Shown in pieces: positions 35,732 to 43,750 of a stretch of DNA of 64,000 nucleotides. Each line of letters opens with the position of its first letter. The stretch's first letter is position 1. A program made the position numbers and the translations under genes. The stretch comes from Streptomyces sp. NBC_01717 (lineage in GTDB: Bacteria > Actinomycetota > Actinomycetes > Streptomycetales > Streptomycetaceae). Location of the stretch: assembly GCF_036248255.1 (NCBI RefSeq), contig NZ_CP109178.1, positions 1,364,001 to 1,428,000 on the forward strand. The letters are read 5' to 3'. A model generated the notes under the pieces. It was not told the origin of the DNA. It saw nothing but the letters and a program-made list of their open reading frames with translations, and ran no database searches.

Positions 35732-37108
35732 TCACCTCCGGTGGCCGGTGGCCCGGACGCTCCAGGTGAGGGTGTCGGTGGCCAGAGCGCGGACGGCGGG
35801 GTCCCGGATGGCCTCCGTACGGTCCACGGCCTCGGCCGTCACCTTGTGACTGCGACCGTCGGCACGGACGCCGAGCGAGGCGGGGGTGACGGCGGTACGG
35901 CCCCGGGCGCGGACCTTCTCGACCCCGTCGACGTACCAGCGCAGATCCGTCCGGGCGAGGCCGGTGGTACCCACAGCCAGGCTGACCTGGATCCGCTTGC
36001 CGTGCTTGATCGCGGTGTTCGTGTCGAGGGTGGTGCTGAGCGCGTTGCCCGCGCGGTAGAAGCCGGCGATCATCGCCTCGCGCCCGGGCAGGTTGAAGTC
36101 GGTGCTGGACAGCTCACGCATGATCGAGGTCGAGGTCGGCCGGTAGAGGCCGTACGGGTAGTAGGCGCTGCCCTCGTACGTGCCGACCGTGGAACCCGTC
36201 GGGTCGCTCTGCCCCAGCCAGCGGTACCACTTGGCCCGCTTCTCGATGAGCTGCGCCGGGTTGTACGTGGTGGAGTTGGGGCCGTCCGTCTCGCCGCCCG
36301 TCCAGGTGCCGTACGAGGGGTACGTGTACTCGTCCTCCAGCAGACCCACCGAGTGGCCGATCTCGTGGGCGGCGATCATGCTCGACGACGGGTGGTCGGA
36401 GGAGAGGGTGGAGACGCCGTTGAACGGGTAACCCTCGGCCTGCAGACCGGAGTAGCCGGCACCGCCGTACTTGGTGGAGTTGGCGATGACGACGACGAGG
36501 TCGGCGGCGGGCGCCTCGGCCGCGTAGGACGCCACCTTGTCGATGTCTGTGCAGACGAGACGCTCGGTGTCCGCGCACCAGAAGTAGCTGGAAAGCGCTG
36601 TGTCCCTGACGACGTCGGCGCCCGGATCGCCGCTGATGCCGGACTCGTTGGAGACGGCGTCGACGGTCCAGACGTTGAACAGGTTCTGATAGCTCCGGTA
36701 CGGCTCGATGGCGGTGATGTCGGCCCACTTGGCGGAGGCGTCCGCGTGGAAGTCGTCCTGCTGGTCGGCCGTGTAGCCGTCCCCGATGATCACGACGTCG
36801 AGCCGGTCGTCGGTCGAGCCGGTCACGGCCTGCTCGCCGACCGTTCCGTCCACAGTGGCCTCGGCGGCGCTCAGGGACGCCCCGGAGCTCCGGCCGGTGC
36901 GCGCGGGCGCGGTGGCCGGGACCTCAACGGTCCTCCCGGCACCGCCGGGCTGCGGGAAGTACTCGACCCGATGGCTTCCCCCACCGTCGGCCCCGGTCGG
37001 GGCGGCCGCCGCGGGGGCGGTGCCGGCGACGGTCGCTGCCAGCAGGCCGGCGAGGGCGAGTCCCGCCACCGATCCTGCCGTTCGGCGCGTGCCTGGGCGT
37101 ATGCGCAT
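35732..37108 (-). CDS. Secreted M64-family zinc peptidase (IgA-peptidase-like)
   Basis: The 458-aa protein has a signal peptide (about 1-36, ending AAAA), a prodomain-like stretch, then the M64 core: DDRLDVVIIGDGYTADQQDD (about 100-119), and the zinc site H248-EIG-H252 in AAHEIGHSVGLLEDEY. A C-terminal beta-rich domain follows (from about 365). M64 founding members cleave IgA, but environmental homologues have unknown substrates. It is divergent from an XRE-TPR regulator gene; the shared 210-base region has a TTAACT/AGTTAA inverted repeat. Confidence 0.88.
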   Translation of the reverse strand: MRIRPGTRRTAGSVAGLALAGLLAATVAGTAPAAAAPTGADGGGSHRVEYFPQPGGAGRTVEVPATAPARTGRSSGASLSAAEATVDGTVGEQAVTGSTDDRLDVVIIGDGYTADQQDDFHADASAKWADITAIEPYRSYQNLFNVWTVDAVSNESGISGDPGADVVRDTALSSYFWCADTERLVCTDIDKVASYAAEAPAADLVVVIANSTKYGGAGYSGLQAEGYPFNGVSTLSSDHPSSSMIAAHEIGHSVGLLEDEYTYPSYGTWTGGETDGPNSTTYNPAQLIEKRAKWYRWLGQSDPTGSTVGTYEGSAYYPYGLYRPTSTSIMRELSSTDFNLPGREAMIAGFYRAGNALSTTLDTNTAIKHGKRIQVSLAVGTTGLARTDLRWYVDGVEKVRARGRTAVTPASLGVRADGRSHKVTAEAVDRTEAIRDPAVRALATDTLTWSVRATGHRR

Positions 37109-37165
37109 GTAGAACTCCTTGAGAGCCTCGGACTTCGGGCGGACGCGAGTCGGCGCGACCGTTGA

Positions 37166-37194
37166 TTAACTTGTGAGTTAAATCGACTTAGCGT
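37166..37194 (+). promoter_or_regulatory. Inverted repeat and possible promoter, M64/XRE interval
   Basis: TTAACT-TGTG-AGTTAA (37166-37181) is a perfect inverted repeat. TTAACT also forms a -35 with TAGCGT (37189-37194) at 17 bp for the XRE gene. It is a candidate autoregulatory site that could also control the divergent peptidase. Confidence 0.4.
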
Positions 37195-37320
37195 GAGGCT
37201 TAACCTAGAGGTGCGTCGGACACGGAACAAGGCCCGTACGGCGCATGGTTGGTGTTCATCACCGAGCAACTACCCCTCACCGGGCGCAGGGTGAGATGTG
37301 AGAGGCAGGAGGGCGACTCA

Positions 37321-38739
37321 GTGGCCGCGAAGCACACCGCAGGGACGGACACCGGGCAGAAGCCGCGCGACGGAGGCGGACAAGGGGCCCGGCGCGGGCC
37401 GTCCGACGACCCCGGCGCCGTCGGACGACGCGTGCACCGGCTGCGTACGGAGCGCGGCCTCACCCAGCGTCAACTGGCCGAACCCGCCTACACCGCGGCG
37501 TACATCTCCACCCTGGAGGCCGGCCGGGTCCGCCCCTCGGAGGCTGCCATACGTCATCTCGCGGAGCGTCTGGGGGTGACGTACGAGGAGCTGGAGACGG
37601 GACGTCCCGCCCATCTCGCCACCGACCTGCGACTGAAACTTGTCGAAGCCCAGCGGACCCTGGCCACCGGCGCCGCCGAGGACGCCGTGGCCGCCTACAC
37701 CAGGCTGCTCGCCGAGGCGGAACAGCTCGGCCTCGACGGCGAACGCGCCACGGCTCTGCTGGGGCTCGGGCAGTGCGCGCTCGAGACGGGCGAGCTGCCG
37801 GTGGCCCGCGAGCGGTTCGAGGCCGCGGAAAAGCTGCTTGCGAACGCCCCGCTCCCGCAGCGCGCCCCGGCCGTCCGCGGGCGGGCCGTCGCGCACCTCC
37901 TGGCGGGCGAACTCCGGTACGCCTGCTATCTGCTGGAGAGCGCGATCGACGAACTGAACGCCTCGGGTCTGCAGGACCCCGGTGCGCTCCTGCTGCTGTA
38001 CACGGCCGCGATCGCCCCCTACATGGACATGGGTGCCCACGCCCGTGCCGCGCAGGCCGGCGAACTGGCCCTGGCCCTGGCTCCCCAGGTGTCCGACCCG
38101 GAGCTGGTCGCCGGGCTGCACCGGGGCGTCGCCCGTACGCTCATCGCGGCCGGCCGCACACAGGAGGCCGACGCCTCACTCGCCAGAGCAGCCGAGATCT
38201 ACCAACAGCTGCAGATCCGTACGGAGATGGCGCACTGCCACTGGATGCGCGGCTACGTCCATGCGCAGGACGGCGATCTGTCCGGCGCCGAGAGCGAACT
38301 GCGGGCCGCTCGCGACATGCTGGCGTCGAAGCGGGCGACGCTCTACACGGCACAGGTCGAGGTGGAACTCGCAGATGTCCTACGCCGGCTCGGCAAGCGG
38401 CAGGAAGCGGAGGCCCTGCTGCTGCGGCTGCTCGGCGAACTGCAGGCGGACCGGGGCTCGGTCCATGCGGGCGGCGTGCACCGGCTGCTCGGCCTGATCG
38501 CCGAGGAGCGGAGCGACCTCGACCGCGCCGAGGAGCATTACGTCACCGCGCTCGGCCTGCTGGAGCGGGCGGGCGCCGCCGGTGACCTCGCGGACATCTG
38601 CCGGCTTCTCGGTGATCTGCTGCGGCGGACCGGCCGTACCGAGGCCGCGATGGACGCGTACCGGACCGGCCTCGGCCACCGGGCGGCACCCGGCAGCACG
38701 ACGCTGGGCCCGGCTCCGGTGCGCCCGCCGACTTCGTGA
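37321..38739 (+). CDS. XRE-family regulator with TPR domain
   Basis: The 472-aa protein has an N-terminal XRE helix-turn-helix (VHRLRTERGLTQRQLAEPAY, then TAAYISTLEAGRVRPSEAAI; about residues 37-85) followed by at least seven TPR-like helical repeats to the end (e.g. EDAVAAYTRLLAEAEQLGLD; RAEEHYVTALGLLERAGAAG). Such architectures often respond to peptides (Rgg/PlcR-like) or protein partners. GTG 37321 is preferred for AGGAGG at 8-bp spacing. It is divergent from the M64 peptidase, a natural regulatory target by position. Confidence 0.85.
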   Translation: MAAKHTAGTDTGQKPRDGGGQGARRGPSDDPGAVGRRVHRLRTERGLTQRQLAEPAYTAAYISTLEAGRVRPSEAAIRHLAERLGVTYEELETGRPAHLATDLRLKLVEAQRTLATGAAEDAVAAYTRLLAEAEQLGLDGERATALLGLGQCALETGELPVARERFEAAEKLLANAPLPQRAPAVRGRAVAHLLAGELRYACYLLESAIDELNASGLQDPGALLLLYTAAIAPYMDMGAHARAAQAGELALALAPQVSDPELVAGLHRGVARTLIAAGRTQEADASLARAAEIYQQLQIRTEMAHCHWMRGYVHAQDGDLSGAESELRAARDMLASKRATLYTAQVEVELADVLRRLGKRQEAEALLLRLLGELQADRGSVHAGGVHRLLGLIAEERSDLDRAEEHYVTALGLLERAGAAGDLADICRLLGDLLRRTGRTEAAMDAYRTGLGHRAAPGSTTLGPAPVRPPTS

Positions 38740-38947
38740 CCCCGCGGTACCGGCTGCGCCGTGCCCAGGAGCGGTTCGCGGCGATCTCGACCATCCCGAC
38801 ACCCGGCCGCTCATCACTCCCGCCGCCCACCTCAGCGGATAGATTTGTCCTGTATTGCTACAACCGTTGGCCCCACGGCCAAGGACCGAACCGATCCTGT
38901 CCCGTCCGACAGACACCTGTGGGGCTCCCATCACCGACTCTCGCCAC

Positions 38948-40330
38948 ATGCCTCTCACCTCGCCCGCTCCCGGCCCTCCGTCCTCCGCGCGTGTCGCCGC
39001 GGCGGTCCGCCACGCCGTCGGCGCCGGGCTGCTGGGCGAGTCCCGGCCCGTCGCCGGGTTCATCGACACCGACGGGGTGCGCGGCTCGGTCACCGCCCTC
39101 AAGGACGCGTTCGCCGGGACCCCCGGCGTGCTGCACACGTTCGCCGCCAAGGCCGCCTCCCTGGTCCCCGTACTGCGGCTGCTCGCCGACTGCGGCATGG
39201 GGTGCGAGGTCGCCAGCCCGGGTGAGCTGAGGCTCGCCCTCGACGCCGGTTTCGCGCCCTCGGACATCGTGCTCGACTCCCCCGCCAAGACACGTGACGA
39301 GATCCGTCAGGCGCTCGCGCTCGGAGTGGCGCTCAACGCCGACAGCCTCGACGAGGTGCGCCGGATCGCCTCGCTGCGGCCCAGCAGCTCGGCCTCCGTC
39401 ATCGGGATGCGCGTCAACCCGCAGGTGGGCAGCGGCTCCATCGGGGCGATGAGCACCGCCACGGCGACCTCCAAGTTCGGCGTGGCGCTGCTCGATCCCG
39501 GCGCGCGCGAGCGTGTCGTACAGGCCTTCGCCGAGCACCCCTGGCTGACCCGGCTGCATGCCCATGTCGGTTCCCAGGGCTGCTCGCTGGAGCTGATCGC
39601 GGCCGGTGTCGCGGAGATGTACCAGCTCGCCGAGGAGATCAACGAGACGCTCGGCACCCGGCAGGTCACCAGCATCGACATCGGCGGCGGCCTTCCCGTC
39701 AACTTCGACGACGACTCCGTCCGGCCCACCTTCGCCGCCTATGCGGCGGCGCTGCGGGCGGCGGTACCGGGTCTTTTCGACGGTCGCTACGGGCTGGTCA
39801 CCGAGTTCGGCCGGTCGCTGCTCGCCAAGAACGGGTTCATCGGGGCACTCGTCGAGTACACGAAGGACGCTGGGGGCCGCCGTATCGCGCTGACCCACGC
39901 GGGGGCGCAGATCGCCACCCGTACCGTCTTCATGCCTGCCGCCTGGCCCCTGCGGGCGGGGGCGTTCGACGGCGAGGGGCGGCCCAAGCACGGTCCGCCG
40001 CTGGTACAGGACATCGCGGGGCCGTGCTGCTTCGCCGGCGACGTCGTCGCACACGCCCGGGAGCTGCCGGAGCTGCGGGAGGGCGACTTCGTGGTGCTGT
40101 ACGACACGGGCGCGTACTACTTCTCCACACCGTGGTCGTACAACAGTCTGCCGCGCCCCGCCGTGTACGGCTTCAGCACGGTCGGCGACGGCGGGGACGA
40201 CAGCTCGGACGGAGACACGGTGCGCTTCGCGCCGGTGCGTGATGCGCAGTCGCTGGACTCGATCGCCGAGGAGAGCGGCGCCGGCCACGCCGATTCGCTC
40301 CTCGGGCTCGGAACGCTGCGCGACCGGTAG
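38948..40330 (+). CDS. PLP-dependent decarboxylase, fold type III (DapDC/OrnDC-like)
   Basis: The 460-aa protein is an alanine-racemase-fold decarboxylase: VLHTFAAKAASLVPVLRLLA contains the Schiff-base Lys; HAHVGSQGCSLELI and SIDIGGGLPVNF are the PLP-phosphate motifs; the C-terminal sheet domain has LYDTGAYYFSTPWSYNSLP. It resembles diaminopimelate/ornithine decarboxylases. The substrate loop normally reading CESGD appears as PCCFAGDVV, so the substrate may differ from both. It is a single gene, not part of a lysine or polyamine operon. ATG 38948 lacks a Shine-Dalgarno. Confidence 0.8.
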   Translation: MPLTSPAPGPPSSARVAAAVRHAVGAGLLGESRPVAGFIDTDGVRGSVTALKDAFAGTPGVLHTFAAKAASLVPVLRLLADCGMGCEVASPGELRLALDAGFAPSDIVLDSPAKTRDEIRQALALGVALNADSLDEVRRIASLRPSSSASVIGMRVNPQVGSGSIGAMSTATATSKFGVALLDPGARERVVQAFAEHPWLTRLHAHVGSQGCSLELIAAGVAEMYQLAEEINETLGTRQVTSIDIGGGLPVNFDDDSVRPTFAAYAAALRAAVPGLFDGRYGLVTEFGRSLLAKNGFIGALVEYTKDAGGRRIALTHAGAQIATRTVFMPAAWPLRAGAFDGEGRPKHGPPLVQDIAGPCCFAGDVVAHARELPELREGDFVVLYDTGAYYFSTPWSYNSLPRPAVYGFSTVGDGGDDSSDGDTVRFAPVRDAQSLDSIAEESGAGHADSLLGLGTLRDR

Positions 40331-40358
40331 CAGGTCGCGGCGGTACGGACCGGCCCCG

Positions 40359-40568
40359 TCATCCGGGCGGCTGGGGCGACGGCTCCGGTTCCGGCACCGG
40401 CTCGGGTTCGGGCCGCGGCGGCTGCGGAATCGGGTCCGGCGACGGACCGGGCGGCACAGGGCCGGGGACGGGCGGCGCGGGCGCCGGCTCGGGCAGCGGC
40501 GACGGCGGTCCCGGCATGGGACCGGGGGTCGGCGCGGGTGGTACGGGGTCGGGATACGGGTTGGTCAT
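40359..40568 (-). CDS. Small proline-rich protein (69 aa)
   Basis: ATG 40568 is preceded by GGAGG at 6-bp spacing. The product is about half proline, in P-x-P units (MTNPYPDPVPPAPTPGPMPG ... PEPEPVPEPEPSPQPPG), with no signal peptide or aromatic core, so it is disordered. It is convergent with the decarboxylase gene (28 bases apart). Function unknown. The strong ribosome binding site argues that it is translated. Confidence 0.6.
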   Translation of the reverse strand: MTNPYPDPVPPAPTPGPMPGPPSPLPEPAPAPPVPGPVPPGPSPDPIPQPPRPEPEPVPEPEPSPQPPG

Positions 40569-40687
40569 CTCGGGCCTCCGAGGGTTCGGGCGGATCTCGA
40601 GTCCACCGTCTCCTGGAGCGGCTGCCCTCGCCTGCCGAGTCCATACGTACGAGTTCCGTACCGTCGGACGAGAACCCGTACGGCGGT

Positions 40688-41314
40688 TCAGCCCGCCGCG
40701 GCGGCCGCGGCGGAGAGCCCGGGTCGGGGGCTGGAGAGGACCGGAATAGCGGTGGCTGTGCGGGTGGCGGCATCGGCCATGGACGCCTGGGCCAGCACGA
40801 TCACATCGGCGTCCGTCACCCGGTCGGCGGCCGCCGCCACCAGCTCGAGGTAGCCGTCACGGTCACCGGCCTCGAACCGCGCCCATGCGCCGGCCACCAG
40901 CACCGTGCGGATGTCCACGCACCGATCGCCGGCCTCCTCGGCGAGCAGGGCGAGCGTCGGCGGCAGGGTGTCGTCGATCGCCGCGAGGACCACCACCCGG
41001 TCCCGTGCGACGGCGGCGGCCGCCATCGGGCGGTCGACGCGCAGGACGGGTACGCCGAGCGACTCCGCGGCGGACTCGGCGACCCCGCCGATCGTCGAAC
41101 AGGTGCATAGCACCGCGGTCGCACCCTCGGCGACCGCTCCCACGAGCAGCGCCTCGACGTCACTCCGCACCGCGTCCGGACCTGAGTCCCGGGCACGGGC
41201 GAGCAGGTCCTCGTGCACGAGATGCCTCAGGGCGAGACCGGGGTGGTCGGCGTCGCGGAGCGCCTCGAAGACCGGGACGTGGACCGGGGAGGTGTGCAGG
41301 AGCGCAAGTGTCAT
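40688..41314 (-). CDS. Aspartate/glutamate racemase-family protein
   Basis: The 208-aa protein (MTLALLHTSPVHVPVFEALR at the start) has the pseudo-dimeric Asp/Glu racemase fold with AVLCTCSTIGG around residue 69, giving the first catalytic Cys, and VIVLAQASMADAA in the position of the second, where Cys is replaced by Ala/Ser. This pattern suggests an isomerase or decarboxylase of the maleate isomerase/AroM-like group rather than a two-cysteine racemase. It is third in a same-strand run panD-GNAT-racemase. ATG 41314 has a weak Shine-Dalgarno. Confidence 0.7.
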   Translation of the reverse strand: MTLALLHTSPVHVPVFEALRDADHPGLALRHLVHEDLLARARDSGPDAVRSDVEALLVGAVAEGATAVLCTCSTIGGVAESAAESLGVPVLRVDRPMAAAAVARDRVVVLAAIDDTLPPTLALLAEEAGDRCVDIRTVLVAGAWARFEAGDRDGYLELVAAAADRVTDADVIVLAQASMADAATRTATAIPVLSSPRPGLSAAAAAAG

Positions 41315-41358
41315 CGGCGAGGGCTCGGATCCTGTTCGGACGGGACGGGATCGGATGG

Positions 41359-41709
41359 CTACAGCTCGGGGTGGGACCTGAGCTGCTGCTCCGCCCGCTC
41401 CACCAGCTCGGCCGGGGCCACCGGAGCCTGGTCGGGGTGGCCCAGAGCCCACTTCGCGGCATACGAGCAGAGCGGGACGACGGGCACACCCTCGCGGTCC
41501 GCCATGGCGTAGAACTCCTGGACCAGGGCTCCGGCGAAGCCCTTGCCCTGGTGCTCCGGTTCGACGACGGTGTGCACGGCGACGAGAGCGGCGGGCGTGC
41601 CGTCCATCACGAAGTACGCGATGACTCCGGCGGTCCGGCCGTCCACCCGTGCCAGCAGGTTGCCCTTCTCACGGTCGTCGAAGAATTCGAGCGCGGTGTT
41701 CTCAGCCAT
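41359..41709 (-). CDS. GNAT-family N-acetyltransferase (small)
   Basis: The 116-aa protein (MAENTALEFFDDREKGNLLA) is a minimal YidJ-like GNAT: VAVHTVVEPEHQGKGFAGALVQEFYAMADREG carries the acetyl-CoA Q-x-x-G-x-G/A loop, then VVPLCSYAAKW. It lies 28 bases downstream of panD on the same strand, so they are probably cotranscribed. Substrate unknown. In some bacteria a GNAT (PanZ/PanM) activates PanD processing; whether this one does is speculative, but the neighbourhood makes it worth testing. Confidence 0.82.
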   Translation of the reverse strand: MAENTALEFFDDREKGNLLARVDGRTAGVIAYFVMDGTPAALVAVHTVVEPEHQGKGFAGALVQEFYAMADREGVPVVPLCSYAAKWALGHPDQAPVAPAELVERAEQQLRSHPEL

Positions 41710-41737
41710 GGCGGGGTCTCCCTCGTGAACAGGACGG

Positions 41738-42163
41738 TCAGTTGGCCGCGGGAACGGCGTACGGGCTGCGTTCGGTGGCGGTGCCGGGCACGGGCGCCGA
41801 GGCGTCGGCTCCGAGCTCGACGATCCGGTTGCCGGCGTCGACATGGACGATGCGCGGGGTCAGAGCGCGGGCCTCGGCGTCGTCGACCTGGGCGTAGCTG
41901 ATCAGGATGACCAGATCGCCGGGGTGCACGAGGTGGGCGGCTGCGCCGTTGATGCCGATGACACCGGAGCCGCGCTCGCCCTCGATGACGTACGTCTCCA
42001 GCCGGGCACCGTTGTCGATGTCGACGATGTGCACGAGCTCCCCGGGCAGCAGATCGGCCGCTTCCATCAGCTCGGCATCGACAGTGACAGAGCCGACGTA
42101 GTGCAGATCGGCCTGGGTCACGGTGGCCCGGTGGATCTTCGACTTGAACATCGTACGCATCAT
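41738..42163 (-). CDS. panD: Aspartate 1-decarboxylase, pyruvoyl-dependent
   Basis: The 141-aa proenzyme carries the self-cleavage site Gly24-Ser25 in [11 protein letters not shown]; processing yields a pyruvoyl group on Ser25. It converts L-aspartate to beta-alanine for pantothenate and CoA synthesis in the cytosol. The first of two adjacent ATGs (42163) is taken for AGGAG seven bases upstream and because it puts the cleavage site at 24/25 as in E. coli. A GNAT gene follows at 28 bases. The upstream leader has an inverted repeat CCTGC/GCAGG. Confidence 0.93.
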   Translation of the reverse strand: MMRTMFKSKIHRATVTQADLHYVGSVTVDAELMEAADLLPGELVHIVDIDNGARLETYVIEGERGSGVIGINGAAAHLVHPGDLVILISYAQVDDAEARALTPRIVHVDAGNRIVELGADASAPVPGTATERSPYAVPAAN

Positions 42164-42450
42164 CGAGGCACTCCTGAATCTAGGCTCCCTGCCTGCGTTT
42201 ATGCAGGTCAAGGGCAGTTTCCCTACCTTACAACGAGTCGCATGTTCGGTCAGCTTTCACCAAGTTTTTGAGGATCGATGCTGACCAATTGCTGACTTTT
42301 CTGACGCGCCATCAGGCAGGTTGGAGGTCATCCACGGACAACGTGCGCCCGTCCCGCCGCAACGACGACGCCAGCCTACGGAACCACCGTCCGACCCTTC
42401 CTCTGGGCCACCCCGCGCCATCCCCCACCGCACCCCGGCTCCGGCCCGAG

Positions 42451-42485
42451 GGCGGAGGGCGGAGGGCGGAGGGCGGAGGGCGGAG
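42451..42485. repeat. 7-bp tandem repeat array (GGCGGAG)5
   Basis: Five perfect copies of GGCGGAG, flanked by degenerate GGC-rich sequence. It is a second heptamer array in the window, with a different unit from the one at 32011. Confidence 0.9.
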
Positions 42486-42714
42486 GGCAGGCGAGCACGG
42501 AGCAAGGCCACATCCCCGCTCGAGTCGCCCCCTGCTCCACCAGTCTTTTACGAGACGGCACGGGCGAGCACGAATCTCGGGCGGCGGGAACACAGCAGCA
42601 GATGACCGGCTGGGGAAACCGGTGATTCGCTGGACCATTCCTGTTGTCCGCGCGCCGGCACTTGGCGGTGGGATCCGGCGGACCCTCCCGCGGCACACGG
42701 ATCGGACCCGCGGA

Positions 42715-42860
42715 GGCTAGGAAGTTGTGCCTGAAGGGATGCAAACTCGGCCGAGGCCGGAACGCCAAGGTCTTGTACAAGAGGACTGAGGTCTTCAAAT
42801 GGCTGGAGCAGCAGAAGATTCTCCAGCCTGCGGAGGACAGCCTGTGCCATGAGAGGTGGC
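42715..42860 (+). pseudogene. Excisionase-like (MerR-type HTH) gene remnant
   Basis: The frame reads KLCLKGCKLGRGRNAKVLYK followed by RTEVFKWLEQQKILQPAEDS. It resembles the second half of Xis/AlpA-like DNA-binding proteins (KLGRGR, then a basic strand, then R-x-E-V-x-x-WL). The first helix and a start codon with Shine-Dalgarno are missing. It probably marks an old integrative element. No integrase or att repeat is visible nearby. Confidence 0.35.
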
Positions 42861-42877
42861 GTCCAGGCCTCTGCGTG

Positions 42878-43750
42878 TCAGACCGATGCAGGCGGACCCG
42901 GGACGGGTGTGGGTGCGGTTTGTGCCCGTGTGACGGCGTCGTGGAGGGCCTTCGGGTCGTCCGCGTGCAGCCTGATCACCTTGACGAGGCGGGGCGCGCC
43001 GAGGAACTTCGGCGCGCTGACCGGTTCGGTCAGTGCGAGGGTGATGGAGGTCTGTGAGCCGATGGGCAGGTTCAGCTCGTCGTCCTTCTTCTCGTGGGTG
43101 AACCGTGCCTCGCGTCGGATGGAGGCGATCTGGTGGAGGGGCACATAGACGTCGATGTGGGCTGCCTGCCTGACGCGCAGGGTACCGTCGGCGAGGACGT
43201 GTGGCCGGGTGACGGAGGCCGCGTGAAGGCCGAGGACGAACAGGACGGTGTAGACGTCGACCACCAGAAAGACAGTGTGGACGACGGGCCAGTTCGCAAG
43301 CAGGTACGACAGGGCGACGGTCTCGACGACGCAGGCGAACGCGAGGCCGTAGATCATGATGGCCTGGTCGCGGCCGTGTGAGAAGACCGCGTCGGCGCCG
43401 TTGACGCCGTGCCGGCGGCGGGCTGCCCACCGGACCAGGCTCGCCATGATCCGCAGCTCGTGTTTGACGAAACGCAGCACGGGCTCGGGCACGAGCTGCG
43501 CGAGCGCCTCCCGCCGGGACAGCCCGCGCCGCCGCAGCCGCAACCAGACGTGCGCCTCGGCGCCGAGCAGCACCAGCAGGAGCAGCTTGCCGCCGAGCAG
43601 GACGGTGCCGGATATCGACATTCCGCTGATCAGACAGACGGCCAGCACGAGCTGGGTGGCCAACGCGATGCTGCGCAGCTTCCGCAAGGCCGGCCCCCGG
43701 ACGGAGGCGACCGGCTGGGGCAGGGCCTCGCCACTCTCCGGAGTCGTCAT
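42878..43750 (-). CDS. Multi-helix membrane protein of unknown function
   Basis: The 290-aa protein has two N-terminal membrane helices (about residues 30-65: IALATQLVLAVCLISG, TVLLGGKLLLLVLLGA), an Arg-rich cytosolic loop, two more helices (about 130-180: IMIYGLAFACVVETVALSYL; VFLVVDVYTVLFVLG) and a soluble C-terminal beta domain (about 190-280, PH/YdbT-like: VYVPLHQIASIRREA). I do not recognise the family. Its start overlaps the MerR-gene stop by 4 bases (ATGA), so it is coupled to and probably controlled by that regulator. Confidence 0.7.
   Translation of the reverse strand: MTTPESGEALPQPVASVRGPALRKLRSIALATQLVLAVCLISGMSISGTVLLGGKLLLLVLLGAEAHVWLRLRRRGLSRREALAQLVPEPVLRFVKHELRIMASLVRWAARRRHGVNGADAVFSHGRDQAIMIYGLAFACVVETVALSYLLANWPVVHTVFLVVDVYTVLFVLGLHAASVTRPHVLADGTLRVRQAAHIDVYVPLHQIASIRREARFTHEKKDDELNLPIGSQTSITLALTEPVSAPKFLGAPRLVKVIRLHADDPKALHDAVTRAQTAPTPVPGPPASV

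Larger units (their letters stand above)
42164..42877. other. Gene-poor interval with heptamer repeat and excisionase-like remnant
   Basis: About 710 bases between panD and the membrane-protein gene. From the left it holds the panD upstream region, a GGCGGAG heptamer array (42451-42485) and an excisionase-like fragment (about 42715-42860). I see no intact gene. Confidence 0.5.
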
